Shown here: in pieces, positions 7,179 to 15,604 of the stretch
Layout: every line of letters begins with the position of its first letter
How positions within the stretch are numbered: the first letter of the stretch is position 1
The notes under the pieces: model-generated
Seen by the model: only the letters and a program-made list of their open reading frames with translations
Told to the model about the DNA's origin: nothing
The model's database searches: none
Made by a program: the position numbers and the translations under genes
Assembly: GCA_016710585.1 (NCBI GenBank)
Contig: JADJVN010000015.1
Span: forward strand, 44,572 to 108,571
Origin: Saprospiraceae bacterium
GTDB taxonomy: Bacteria; Bacteroidota; Bacteroidia; Chitinophagales; Saprospiraceae
DNA length: 64,000 bases
Direction: 5' to 3'

Positions 7179-8852
7179 TTATGTTTTATTGATGTTTATT
7201 GATGTATCATTACAGCACTCATGAAGCAAAGATTTTAAAATTTCAGCCTTTTCTTTATTGCCTTCCTTTGCTATTTTGTTAATAAGTTCAGCCCTTTCTG
7301 CCTCCGCTTTTAATTTGATGACTTCATGTTTTTTTTTCTCAACTTCAAGTTCTTGGAGTTGGGTTGCATAACTGTCCAAAGCAAGTCCTTCTCCAAGCAT
7401 TGCTTCCACAATAACCCCCTCAGTACGCATAACAGAAAGTATTGCAGAGGTTATGACACCTTTAACTTTAAATTTCAAAGGTGATGAACCTGCAATAATA
7501 GGTTTCTCATACCCTTGTTCGGTGTTACTAACACGAAAATATTCTTGTGTTATACCTTCGACCTCATCTTTTGCATCTTCAATAAATTTTATATAATCTC
7601 CTTTAACATCTCTGACTTTCTTCAATTGATTAACTATATAATTCCTCACCTCATCTTTTTTTGTGGGTTCTAAAACCTTATCCAATAAGTCGTCCATACT
7701 TGAAAGAGGCACTTCAATTCTCGATTCTGGCAATCCATTAAAGAAAGCAATACGAACATCAACCAAATGAAGTATAGTAATATATTCCTGATTCATTTGA
7801 CGAAAAACAAAATTGAGTGTTCTGCTCAAATTGATATTCTGAATTTCTCTTTCAAGTGATGTTTCCTCACCAGTTTCTTCTTTTACCTCATAACTTGTAT
7901 TGACCTGAACATCTCTTTTTGCTGAAGCTTTATTTGAATGTTTACTGACTGCATTGCTCACATTCTTAGAGAATTGTTCTCTCGAACTGTTACTACTTTC
8001 TTTAAAACCAGCCTTTACTGATGCACTTCCCCAACCCCAATTTGCACTGGCTTCCCCTTCGACAAAATATTCAGTTGTCTTGGCAGAATTTTGTTTATCA
8101 GATTGTTCTTCCTGTAATGATGACTCAAAATCGTCTGCACTTTCCTCTGTAAAGGAGTCTAAAATTGAACTCGTTTGTTTTGAATCAATTGTCGTTTTTC
8201 GATATGATTTTACACTAATTTTTGTTTTTTCTCCTGGCAATAACGAGAAAGTTTTAATGACTTTGCCTGCACCGTAATCACCAAGTCGTGTTGTAAGTTG
8301 ATACGTCTCAACTATGTAAATATGGGGTTTTATTTCATATTGTGGTTCTTGTGGAATGTATTTGTAATCCTTTGTCCCAAACATATTTGTATAGATATGT
8401 AACTTCATCCCTGCTTGGATGTTTTGTGTTACCTCATCTGCGTCAATTTTTGCCAATTTATCGCTTACTGGCGTATTACTACGCACTTCATACGATTCCC
8501 CTTCTGTGTCTTTTTTCTTTGCGAGGTATAATGATGACCCTCCCAATTTTGCATTAGAGAAAAAACTACTGTTGTTAAACCCTGCTTTCATTGAAGAAAG
8601 AACACTTGAACGCAAAGTTTGAGTGTCTACGTTCTTGGTTACAGTCTTACTTGTACTTTTGGAAATTGATGGCGCATTTTTTTTTCTAAATGCTTCCTTG
8701 AAATATTTATCGTGTTCTTCATCTTTATCATCAAATTTTAATTCAATGAAGTTTCGACCACTATAAGAGGTAGGCTCTGGAACATTGTAACTCAAAATTG
8801 GTGCGGTACCATTCGGGTCAAGTTTAATCATTGGTTCGCTTGGTTGTGCCAT
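7179..8852 (-). CDS. Unknown 557-residue protein, partner of the lethal factor-like protease
   Basis: I do not recognise the family. Residues 1-130 are Ser/Lys-rich and probably loosely folded. A beta-rich stretch follows (around HIYIVETYQLTTRLGDYGAG and FSLLPGEKTKISVKSYRKT), then a long acidic, Ser/Gln/Glu-rich segment, a Gly/Ala-rich stretch GEASANWGWGSASVKAGF near 270, more helical residues, a conserved-looking part near RTLNFVFRQMNQEYITILHL, and a charged C-terminal coiled coil (about 487-545) with a Cys pair near the end. There is no signal peptide or clear membrane helix. It lies directly upstream of the ATLF protease with a six-base gap, so the two are made together. Possible roles are a carrier, translocator or inhibitor for the protease, none shown by sequence. 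Confidence 0.8.
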   Translation of the reverse strand: MAQPSEPMIKLDPNGTAPILSYNVPEPTSYSGRNFIELKFDDKDEEHDKYFKEAFRKKNAPSISKSTSKTVTKNVDTQTLRSSVLSSMKAGFNNSSFFSNAKLGGSSLYLAKKKDTEGESYEVRSNTPVSDKLAKIDADEVTQNIQAGMKLHIYTNMFGTKDYKYIPQEPQYEIKPHIYIVETYQLTTRLGDYGAGKVIKTFSLLPGEKTKISVKSYRKTTIDSKQTSSILDSFTEESADDFESSLQEEQSDKQNSAKTTEYFVEGEASANWGWGSASVKAGFKESSNSSREQFSKNVSNAVSKHSNKASAKRDVQVNTSYEVKEETGEETSLEREIQNINLSRTLNFVFRQMNQEYITILHLVDVRIAFFNGLPESRIEVPLSSMDDLLDKVLEPTKKDEVRNYIVNQLKKVRDVKGDYIKFIEDAKDEVEGITQEYFRVSNTEQGYEKPIIAGSSPLKFKVKGVITSAILSVMRTEGVIVEAMLGEGLALDSYATQLQELEVEKKKHEVIKLKAEAERAELINKIAKEGNKEKAEILKSLLHECCNDTSININKT

Positions 8853-8910
8853 GATGTGAAGTTTTGATTGTTAAACAATTTATTTTATTTATTTTTTTAT
8901 TTTGTTTTAT

Positions 8911-8965
8911 TATGGAGAACAATCTGCTTCCCGCAAGTTAAAACTTGCAGCAAAGCTCTATTGTC
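8911..8965. repeat. Right copy of the 13-bp inverted repeat plus nested palindrome
   Basis: TATGGAGAACAAT at 8911-8923 mirrors 5956-5968. It continues into a palindrome centred at 8940 (GCAAGTT/AACTTGC). Seen from the minus strand this is similar to the hairpin half of attC-like site 4, so it may be a degenerate attC or attI-like end marking the array border. Confidence 0.5.
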
Positions 8966-9250
8966 CGAGAAATATAAGCAATACCTTGTGTATAAGATTA
9001 TGGGAGATCGGGGCAAACCAATGTTTTGAATCTGTAGTTTTTCCATATGTCAGGACTTTTCACAATTTGTAAGGCAAATATACATTTTTTCTATTTTATT
9101 CTTGAAGATATAAATAATATTTTCTCAAAGGGGCTGATTTGTATAATTGAGTATAGTTTAATCAATTGCAACTGTTAGTTTAGCATCAAACAACGCCTAA
9201 TTTAAGAATTCAATCATAGCAATCCTCTAGCCGTTTTTATACGAATACTT

Positions 9251-9277
9251 ACGGAACTATACGGAACTATACGGATA
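9251..9277. repeat. Short tandem repeat, 10-bp unit
   Basis: ACGGAACTAT occurs at 9251-9260 and 9261-9270, followed by a partial ACGGATA at 9271-9277, about 85 bases upstream of ssb. Too short to assign; it could be an iterated protein-binding site. Confidence 0.6.
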
Positions 9278-9357
9278 GATTACGGCTAGGTTGTGGCGCT
9301 CATCATAGCTTTGCTCCATCAAAAAAATTATTGTTTCACGTTTTAAATTTTTATTTT

Positions 9358-9693
9358 ATGAACTTATTAGGAAATTCAGTACAATTGATCGGGCACTTAG
9401 GAAAAGATCCAGAGATGACAAAATTGGACAATGGCAACCGCATTGCGAGGGTGTCTCTGGCTACGAATGAAAACTATGGAGAGAAGGGGAAGAATACACA
9501 GCCGCAATGGCATAATCTCGTCGCATGGGATGGCAAAGCGGAGTTTATGAGTCAATATCTTAGGAAAGGGCAAGAGATCGCAATACAAGGCAGATTATCT
9601 CATCGCAGCTATGAAGCTAAGGATGGTTCAACGAAGTATATCACTGAGATCATTGTCAATGAAGTGTTGTCGTTTGGAAAGAAAGAGGCATAG
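9358..9693 (+). CDS. ssb: Single-stranded DNA-binding protein
   Basis: A 111-residue protein starting at ATG 9358 (MNLLGNSVQLIGHLGKDPEM), the usual start of Bacteroidota SSBs; upstream non-ATG starts have no support. One OB-fold covers the protein: GNRIARVSLATNE, QWHNLVAWDGKAEF, YLRKGQEIAIQGRLSHRSYE and YITEIIVNEV. The flexible tail with an acidic tip that recruits partners in E. coli SSB is absent, so this is a short accessory-type SSB or a variant common in this phylum. It binds ssDNA during replication, repair or recombination. It stands alone between the cassette array and ompH. Confidence 0.92.
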   Translation: MNLLGNSVQLIGHLGKDPEMTKLDNGNRIARVSLATNENYGEKGKNTQPQWHNLVAWDGKAEFMSQYLRKGQEIAIQGRLSHRSYEAKDGSTKYITEIIVNEVLSFGKKEA

Positions 9694-9882
9694 GCCATTG
9701 TATTTGATATTGCTAATGTATAAATGGATTTTGAACCTGCTTTTGCTAGTTTAGAGCAAATTCAGTAAAAATATTGGTGAAATCTACGAATGCAAATAGT
9801 ATACAGCCTAAAGCGCAATACAGACAAAAAATGCACTTTAAGCCCCAAAATTCAAGCATAAAAAATACATTTAAAAATATAG

Positions 9883-9914
9883 TTTGATAAAAACTGAAAT
9901 TCGTCATATATTTG
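9883..9914 (+). promoter_or_regulatory. Bacteroidota sigma-A type promoter of a candidate small RNA
   Basis: TTTG at 9883-9886, a 20-base spacer, then TATATTTG at 9907-9914 followed by C. This matches both parts of the Bacteroidota consensus (TTTG, about 19 bases, TAnnTTTG) and is the most complete promoter in the window. No gene follows on this strand. Confidence 0.6.
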
Positions 9915-9919
9915 CAGCG

Positions 9920-9996
9920 GATTCTTTTAGAATCTGTAGGTTTCAAACATTCATTAGTAAGAGTACTTCAGCCGTGAAGTGCTCTTATTTTTTTTT
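9920..9996 (+). ncRNA. Candidate small RNA of about 75 nt
   Basis: Starting about six bases after a full promoter, the region has a small hairpin GATTCT/AGAATC at 9920-9934, an unpaired AU-rich middle, and a terminator hairpin at 9959-9985 followed by a T run. No open frame fits. It resembles no RNA family I can name. The space 9694-10120 around it holds nothing else recognisable. Confidence 0.45.
9959..9996 (+). terminator. Rho-independent terminator
   Basis: AAGAGTACTTCA pairs with TGAAGTGCTCTT around a GCCG loop (one G-U), followed by TATTTTTTTTTT. It ends the candidate small RNA and would also stop read-through from ssb. Confidence 0.8.
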
Positions 9997-10123
9997 AGGA
10001 CATTCAAGATGCTTTCTTTGAGTACACTATGTATTTATTTAATGATTATATAAGTTATTTCTGCACAAAATTCCTGATTCGATCAGTTATTTGATTCAAT
10101 GATTGTGATCTGTATGTATTCAA

Positions 10124-10166
10124 TAAAAAAAAACGGTCATTTGTAATTCTGAATTACAAATGACCG
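10124..10166 (-). terminator. Rho-independent terminator of the ompH-like gene
   Basis: CGGTCATTTGTAATT (10134-10148) and its exact reverse complement (10152-10166) form a perfect 15-bp stem with a three-base loop. On the minus strand a run of about nine T follows. It lies 29 bases after the ompH-like stop. Confidence 0.9.
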
Positions 10167-10194
10167 CTGAAGTGGACATTTTAAAAAAAAAATA

Positions 10195-10794
10195 TTATTT
10201 TTGAGAATATTTTTCGTTTAAGCCTTTTATCATTTGTGGCGTAATATCTAAAGCATCATCTGCCAAAAATATATTTCCTTCTCTTTGTAATGAGAAGACG
10301 TATTTGTATTGACCTGAAGCGTTGATTTCTTTTAGATAAGATGTTACCTTTGAATGTAGTTTTTCATTGAATTCAGAAGCTTCTTCTGCCAATTGCATAG
10401 AGAGCTTTTCTTTTTTCTGCATTAACTCTTGTTCCATTTTACCCAATCTTTCTTGAGCTGTCTCCATTTCTTTTCGAGTCATGTTTTGAGCATTCTCTTG
10501 TAAGCCTTGGAGTTCTTTTTGAAAACTGAGTTCTTTATTCTTCAATTCAGCAGCCATGCTTTCTTGTTTTTTCTTTAATGCTTTTTCATTTTCTTTAAAG
10601 AAACCTAGATTTGAAAGCAAACTATCTGAATAAAAGAATGCAACAGGAAAATTTGTATTTGCTTGTGTAGAATCAAGATTTGTAGAAGTCGCCATTCCAT
10701 TTTTACTGTCTACGTTGCAACAATTTCTTTGGGTGAATAAATAAATGATTGCTATCAAACTTATAGCGTGTAATATCCAATTAATTAATTTCAT
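10195..10794 (-). CDS. Skp/OmpH family periplasmic chaperone-like protein
   Basis: A 199-residue protein with one N-terminal hydrophobic segment (INWILHAISLIAIIYLFTQ, residues 4-22) and a long charged helix region (about 65-160: many Lys, Glu, Gln, Met), then a short end resembling the OmpH beta strand (YKYVFSLQREGNIFLADDALDIT). This is the Skp/OmpH layout: the helices form tentacle-like arms that hold unfolded outer membrane proteins. The N-terminal segment may be a signal anchor rather than a cleaved peptide. It lies downstream of asnS with about 37 bases between, probably the same transcript, and ends at a strong terminator. Confidence 0.8.
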   Translation of the reverse strand: MKLINWILHAISLIAIIYLFTQRNCCNVDSKNGMATSTNLDSTQANTNFPVAFFYSDSLLSNLGFFKENEKALKKKQESMAAELKNKELSFQKELQGLQENAQNMTRKEMETAQERLGKMEQELMQKKEKLSMQLAEEASEFNEKLHSKVTSYLKEINASGQYKYVFSLQREGNIFLADDALDITPQMIKGLNEKYSQK

Positions 10795-10831
10795 GATTGC
10801 TTGTTTTTATTGATTGTTTTTTTGATTAAAT

Positions 10832-12264
10832 TTAAAATTCAGCACTTCCTGGAAAGCGAGGGAAAGGAATGACGTCTCTAATATTTGACATGCCAGTAAT
10901 GAACAAGATCAATCGTTCAAAACCCAGTCCGAATCCAGCATGTGGACAGGTTCCAAATCGTCTTGTATCGAGATACCAAGACATTTCTTCTGTCGGGATA
11001 TGCATTTCGTTCATTCGCTTCTCGAGTCTATCCAGTCTTTCTTCTCTCTGCGATCCACCTATGATTTCACCGATACCGGGGAATAAAATATCCATAGCAG
11101 CTACAGTTTTTTCATCCTCATTTTGGCGCATATAGAATGCTTTGATTTCTTTGGGATAATTGGTGAGAATGACTGGTTTTTTGAAATGTTTTTCGACCAA
11201 ATATCTCTCATGCTCTGATTGTAAGTCTGCTCCCCATTCTTTTATTGGAAATTGGAATTTACCTTTTTTATTTGGAGTAGAGTTCTTTAATATTTCGATG
11301 GCTTCAGTATAACTGATTCTTTCAAATTTATTATCTAAGCAGAATTGAAGTCTTTCCAATAATGGCATTTCATTTCTCTCCAATTGAGGCTTCTGTTTGT
11401 CCTCTTCGATTTCTCTTTCGTTTAGAAACTTTAGATCTTCAGCGCAGCTGACCATCACACTTTTGATCACAGAAATTAATAGATCTTCTGCGAGATCCAT
11501 ATTGTCATTCAAATCAAAAAAAGCAACTTCAGGCTCTATCATCCAGAATTCGGCAAGATGTCTAGGCGTATTGCTATTCTCAGCTCTGAATGTTGGCCCA
11601 AAAGTGTAAACCTGTCCCAAAGCCATGGCAGCAAGTTCTCCCTCTAATTGACCAGAGACAGTTAGATTGGTTGATTTTCCAAAAAAATCTTCTTTGAAGT
11701 CAATTTCATTATTATCTGTTCGTGGCAATTTATTCAAATCAAGAGTAGTTACCCGAAACATTTCCCCAGCGCCCTCAGCATCGGATCCTGTGATGATGGG
11801 GGAGTGTAAATAATAAAAACCTCTTTGATGAAAAAAATGATGTATTGCGAAGGCGACATGATGTCTGATGCGAAAGATCGCACTGAATGTATTGGTACGA
11901 AATCGCAAATGAGCAATTTGCCTAAGAAATTCAAGACTATGTTTTTTGGTTGCAATGGATATATGGACGGGTCACTATCACCAAGAATATTGATTTTTGT
12001 TACAGTGAGTTCGACATTTTGCCCTGAACCAAGTGAAGGAGTAAGATTACCTTCAAGTTGAATTGCAGCACCAACAGTGATTCTTTTCAAAATAGCTTCA
12101 TCGAATTTTTCAAAATCGACCACTGCTTGAAGATTGGCAAGACAGCTCCCATCATTTACAGCAATGAATCGATTGCTTCGAAATGTCCTTACCCATCCAA
12201 AAACCATAATGGATTGATTCTGAGCTTCTGATTTTAAAATTTCACCTATTTTCAATCTTTGCAT
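10832..12264 (-). CDS. asnS: Asparaginyl-tRNA synthetase, split by one frameshift
   Basis: The N-terminal frame (12264 to about 11940) is the OB-fold anticodon-binding domain (FGWVRTFRSNRFIAVNDGS); the rest (about 11940-10832) is the class II catalytic core, with FRAENSNTPRHLAEFWMIEP (motif 2) and FGLGFERLILFITGMSNIRD (motif 3). The frame is lost at a run of six T at 11942-11947 (six A in the gene); with seven A, the protein reads LQPKKHSLEFLRQIAHLRFR through the break with the conserved sequence intact. It charges tRNA-Asn with asparagine. Because both halves are perfectly conserved, the frameshift is most likely a sequencing error. The total is about 477 residues, normal for AsnRS. Confidence 0.93.
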
Positions 12265-12280
12265 ATGATATATTTCGTCT

Positions 12281-12288
12281 CAAAGTTA
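12281..12288 (-). promoter_or_regulatory. -7 promoter element of asnS
   Basis: TAACTTTG on the minus strand, matching TAnnTTTG, 17 bases upstream of the asnS ATG. No clear -33 TTTG. Confidence 0.45.
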
Positions 12289-12542
12289 TATAAAACTGCA
12301 ATATTTTTCTAATGTATAGTGTAATTAACTAAATGTTAGAAATATACATATTTGAAAATAATAATATATGATAATTTGATTCCAATTATTAATACTTAGG
12401 ACAAGTTTAGTATTAATTATTTTTGACAATGAGAAGTTGATTTTTTTTGAAAAAATATAATTTCGACTAAAATGCATTAATTTTGAGAGCGAGTATATGA
12501 GTTCTTTAATTTTTAAAAAATTGATATTTGAGAAATAAATAC

Positions 12543-13016
12543 ATGGCTAAACGTTTGAGAGAAGTTTTCCTCGATGGAAAATGGATCGCAAATACAAATT
12601 ATAAAGAGCAGATTCAAGACTTAACTTGGCATGATGCGACTTATAAACTGACGGATGCAAATACTATAGCAGCTCTTGTCTTTCACATCAATTATTATCT
12701 TCAAGGACTTATCCAAGTATTGAATGGTGGAAGTCTTGATATAAGTGACAAGTATAGTTTTGATATGCCTGAAATTCATTCTGAATCGGAGTGGAATCAA
12801 ATGAAGGATTCATTGTTGAATAATGCTGAACTGTTTGCATCACTAGTTGAGACAATGAATGATGAAAGATTCGATGACATATTTGTTGATGAGAAATATG
12901 GAAACTATATGAGAAATATTGAAGCAGTGATTGAACATAGTTATTATCATCTTGGTCAAATAGTATTGTTGCGAAAAATTATTGATTCGAATAAGGTCTT
13001 GGTAAAATATGACTAA
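12543..13016 (+). CDS. DinB-like four-helix protein
   Basis: A 157-residue protein from ATG 12543 (MAKRLREVFLDGKW). Features are an early Trp, FHINYYLQGLIQVLNGG near residues 48-64, and HSYYHLGQIVLLRKI near the end. The spaced histidines (about H49, H134, H138) fit the metal site of the DinB / YfiT / DUF1572 superfamily of four-helix bundle proteins. Their reactions vary (thiol transfer, hydrolysis) and are often unknown. The gene overlaps the next one (methyltransferase) by eight bases (ATGACTAA), so the two are translated together. Confidence 0.7.
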   Translation: MAKRLREVFLDGKWIANTNYKEQIQDLTWHDATYKLTDANTIAALVFHINYYLQGLIQVLNGGSLDISDKYSFDMPEIHSESEWNQMKDSLLNNAELFASLVETMNDERFDDIFVDEKYGNYMRNIEAVIEHSYYHLGQIVLLRKIIDSNKVLVKYD

Positions 13017-13643
13017 GAATACTGAAACACTAGAATCTTGGAATAAAGTAGCAGATTTGTATAATGAGAAATTTACCGATCTTCAATTATACAATCATAC
13101 TTACGATTTATTTATCGAACATTTGCCCTATGGTAATTCAAAAATTTTAGACATTGCTTGTGGACCTGGAAATATTAGTAAATATCTATTGTCTAAAGAG
13201 CCAAATTTGCAAATATTAGGAATAGATGTTTCACCTAATATGCTGTCATTAGCCAAGATTAATAATCCTTCAGCTCAATTTATTTTAATGGATTGTCGGG
13301 ATATTATAAAAATGATTCAACAAAATTTGACGGAATAATTTGTGGCTTTGGAATACCTTATTTAAGTTCAAATGAAACTGAAAAATTGATCAATGACTGT
13401 TTGAATTTACTTACCAAAGATGGTGTGGTTTATATCAGTTTTGTGGAAGGAAATAGTTTGGATTCAAATTATGTTATTGGTAGTAGCGGTCATAGAATGT
13501 TTTTTAATTACCATCAGCTTAATGATTTGAAAAAATACTTCGATTCAGCAAACTGTGCTATCATTGATATCACTAAAGTAGAGTATAAAAATACCTCTAA
13601 CCAAACTGAGATCCACACGATAATCATAGCAAAGAAACTATGA
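13009..13643 (+). CDS. Class I SAM-dependent methyltransferase, split by one frameshift
   Basis: First frame to about 13310 carries the AdoMet-binding motif ILDIACGPGNISKYL and LGIDVSPNMLSLAK. The second frame continues FDGIICGFGIPYLSSNETEKL and DGVVYISF, the rest of the Rossmann fold. The break lies at a run of five A (13308-13312); six would give DCRDIIKNDSTKFDGIICGF. Total about 210 residues. Small-molecule methyltransferase; the substrate is not predictable. It overlaps the DinB-like gene by eight bases. Confidence 0.8.
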
Positions 13644-13675
13644 TGTGCGCTGTTAATCAAATACTCTAAGATTAA

Positions 13676-15470
13676 TTATGAATCTAATTTAAGAACATCG
13701 AGGAATGCTTTTTGAGGCACTTCTACAGAGCCGATCTGTCGCATTTTTTTCTTTCCTTCTTTTTGTTTTTCTAATAATTTTCTTTTTCTAGAAATATCAC
13801 CACCATAACATTTCGCAGTGACATCTTTTCTCATTGCGGAGATTGTTTCTCTTGCTATAATTTTAGCTCCAACAGCTGCTTGGATGGCGATGACAAATTG
13901 ATGCTTCGGAAGTAATTCTTTTAATTTTTCACACATTCTTCTTCCCACTTGTTCGGCCTTTTCTCTATGTACTAAAGCAGACAATGCATCTACATTATCT
14001 CCATTGAGTTTAATGTCTAATTTTATGATGTCTGATTTTCTATAGTCCAATGGATAATAATCAAATGAAGCATAGCCTCTAGTAGAAGATTTTAACCTGT
14101 CATAAAAATCAAAAACGATTTCAGCCAATGGCATATCAAAATGAAGTTCTACTCTTTCAGGGGTGAGGTAATGTTGTTTCATCAATATTCCTCGCTTATC
14201 CATGCATAATTTGATGATGGTGCCTATATAATCTGGCTTTGTAATAATTTGTGCACGTATGTATGGTTCTTCTACATAATTCAAATGATTTGAATCGGGC
14301 AAATCGTTTGGCGTATTGATAGTGAGTACTTCTCCTTTGGTGGTTTCGGCTACATAGGACACGTTGGGGACAGTGGTGATCACCTCTTGATTGAACTCTC
14401 TAGACAATCTTTCTTGAATAATCTCAAGATGAAGCATTCCCAAAAATCCACATCGAAATCCAAAGCCTAATGCAATGGAAGTTTCTGGTTCGTATACTAA
14501 GGAAGAATCATTGAGTTGCAATTTCTCTAAGCTATCTCTCAAATCTTCAAAATACTCATTTTCTATAGGGTAGATACCCGCAAATACCATTGGTTTTACA
14601 TCTGCGAAACCATCTATTGCCACATCACATGGTGCATGAACATGAGTGAGCGTATCTCCGACTTTTATTTCTTTGGCATCTTTGATACCTGTGATGATAT
14701 ACCCGACATCTCCGCAGAGAACTTCTTGTTTAGGAATTAATGTCATTTTTAAAATTCCTACTTCTTCTGCTTCATAGTTTTTTCCAGTATTAAAAAAAGC
14801 GAACTTTATCTCCCTTTTTTAAATTTCCATTTAATATTCGATAATAAACGATAATTCCTCTAAAGGAATTGAAAACAGAATCAAAAATTAATGCCTGTAA
14901 CTTGCCATTTGGATCGCCTTTTGGAGCTGGAACTTTATTGACAATTGCTGTCATCAATTCTGGTACCCCAATTCCTGTCTTGCCACTGGCAAGAATGATA
15001 TCAGATTTATCACAACCAATCAACTCAATGATTTGGTCAGCAACTTGATCTATCATTGCACTTTCCATGTCTATTTTATTTAAGACAGGGATTATTTCAA
15101 GATTGTGTTCTATGGCAAGGTATAAATTGGAAATGGTTTGAGCCTGAATACCTTGAGTTGCATCGACGAGAAGTAAAGCCCCTTCACATGCTGCGATGGA
15201 TCTACTCACTTCATAAGAAAAATCGACGTGTCCCGGCGTGTCTATCAAATTGAATGTATACTTTATTCCATCAGTATGTTCATAATTTAATTGAATCGCA
15301 TGAGCTTTGATAGTGATTCCTCTTTCGCGCTCAATGTCCATATCATCTAGTGCTTGATGCTGCATATCGCGTTCAGAAATAGTTTTTGTATATTCCAAAA
15401 GACGATCAGAAAGGGTTGATTTTCCATGATCTATATGAGCGATAACACAAAAATTTCTTATATGCTGCAT
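13676..15470 (-). CDS. lepA: Elongation factor 4 (LepA), split by one frameshift
   Basis: The first frame (15470-14790) contains the GTPase motifs AHIDHGKSTLSDRLLE, DTPGHVDFSYEV and NKIDMESA. The second frame (to 13676) holds domains III-V and the LepA-specific C-terminus (RGILMKQHYLTPERVELHFD, CYGGDISRKRKLLEKQKEGK, then KKMRQIGSVEVPQ). The break is at seven A (14792-14798); six would read KVRFFNTGKNYEAEEVGILK through. LepA is a ribosomal GTPase with a role in initiation and back-translocation. Total is about 597 residues, the normal size. The break is most likely an assembly error. Confidence 0.95.
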
Positions 15471-15490
15471 TGAATTTTACTTTAGCGCTG

Positions 15491-15498
15491 CAAATGTA
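15491..15498 (-). promoter_or_regulatory. -7 promoter element of lepA
   Basis: TACATTTG followed by CAGC on the minus strand, 20 bases upstream of the lepA start. It matches TAnnTTTG and its usual downstream C. No clear -33 element. Confidence 0.5.
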
Positions 15499-15580
15499 GT
15501 AAATTTAATATATAATTTGCCGTATTACTTATACTTTTGATAATTAGTGGTTTATCTTTTTCTTATCCTAATATATTGAT

Positions 15581-15588
15581 TAATTTTG
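15581..15588 (+). promoter_or_regulatory. -7 promoter element of the threonine aldolase gene
   Basis: TAATTTTG matches TAnnTTTG, 16 bases upstream of the ATG at 15605, implying a very short leader. No clear -33 box. Confidence 0.45.
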
Positions 15589-15604
15589 GGCAATATTTTT
15601 TAAT

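Larger units (their letters stand above)
128..8923 (-). mobile_element. Integron-like gene cassette array without integrase (CALIN-like)
   Basis: All genes between about 260 and 8852 lie on the minus strand and are separated by attC-like sites at 128-265, 1299-1424, 4944-5027 and 5877-5978. Each site has a left and right core (RYYYAAC / GTTRRRY type) and internal inverted repeats, and all have the same orientation. Read on the minus strand, the layout is gene, attC, gene, attC, as in integrons. The integrase would be expected at the right end (8.9-9.3 kb), but that stretch has no open frame of useful size, only ssb further on. This is therefore best called a cluster of attC sites lacking integrase, or the detached part of an integron. 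The cassette genes are defence or toxin-like. The right border near 8911-8965 is uncertain. Confidence 0.7.
8853..9357. other. Intergenic stretch at the right border of the cassette array
   Basis: No open frame of useful size and no integrase remnant. It holds the right copy of the 13-bp inverted repeat (8911-8923), a perfect palindrome GCAAGTT/AACTTGC at 8933-8948 nested within weaker pairing (ACAAT near 8919 with ATTGT near 8960), which resembles half of an attC-like site, and a short tandem repeat at 9251-9277. From 8980 to 9240 I see nothing I can name. Confidence 0.5.

Noticed and set aside
8853..9357. Integron integrase or attI next to the first cassette
   Set aside because: No open frame or recognisable tyrosine recombinase motif in either strand of this gap.
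9746..9946. 66-codon frame on the minus strand
   Set aside because: No ribosome site, unlikely residue make-up, and it covers the small RNA promoter on the other strand.
10832..12264. Programmed frameshift in asnS
   Set aside because: There is a slippery A run but no downstream stimulator or reason to control this enzyme so, and the same kind of break occurs in many unrelated genes.
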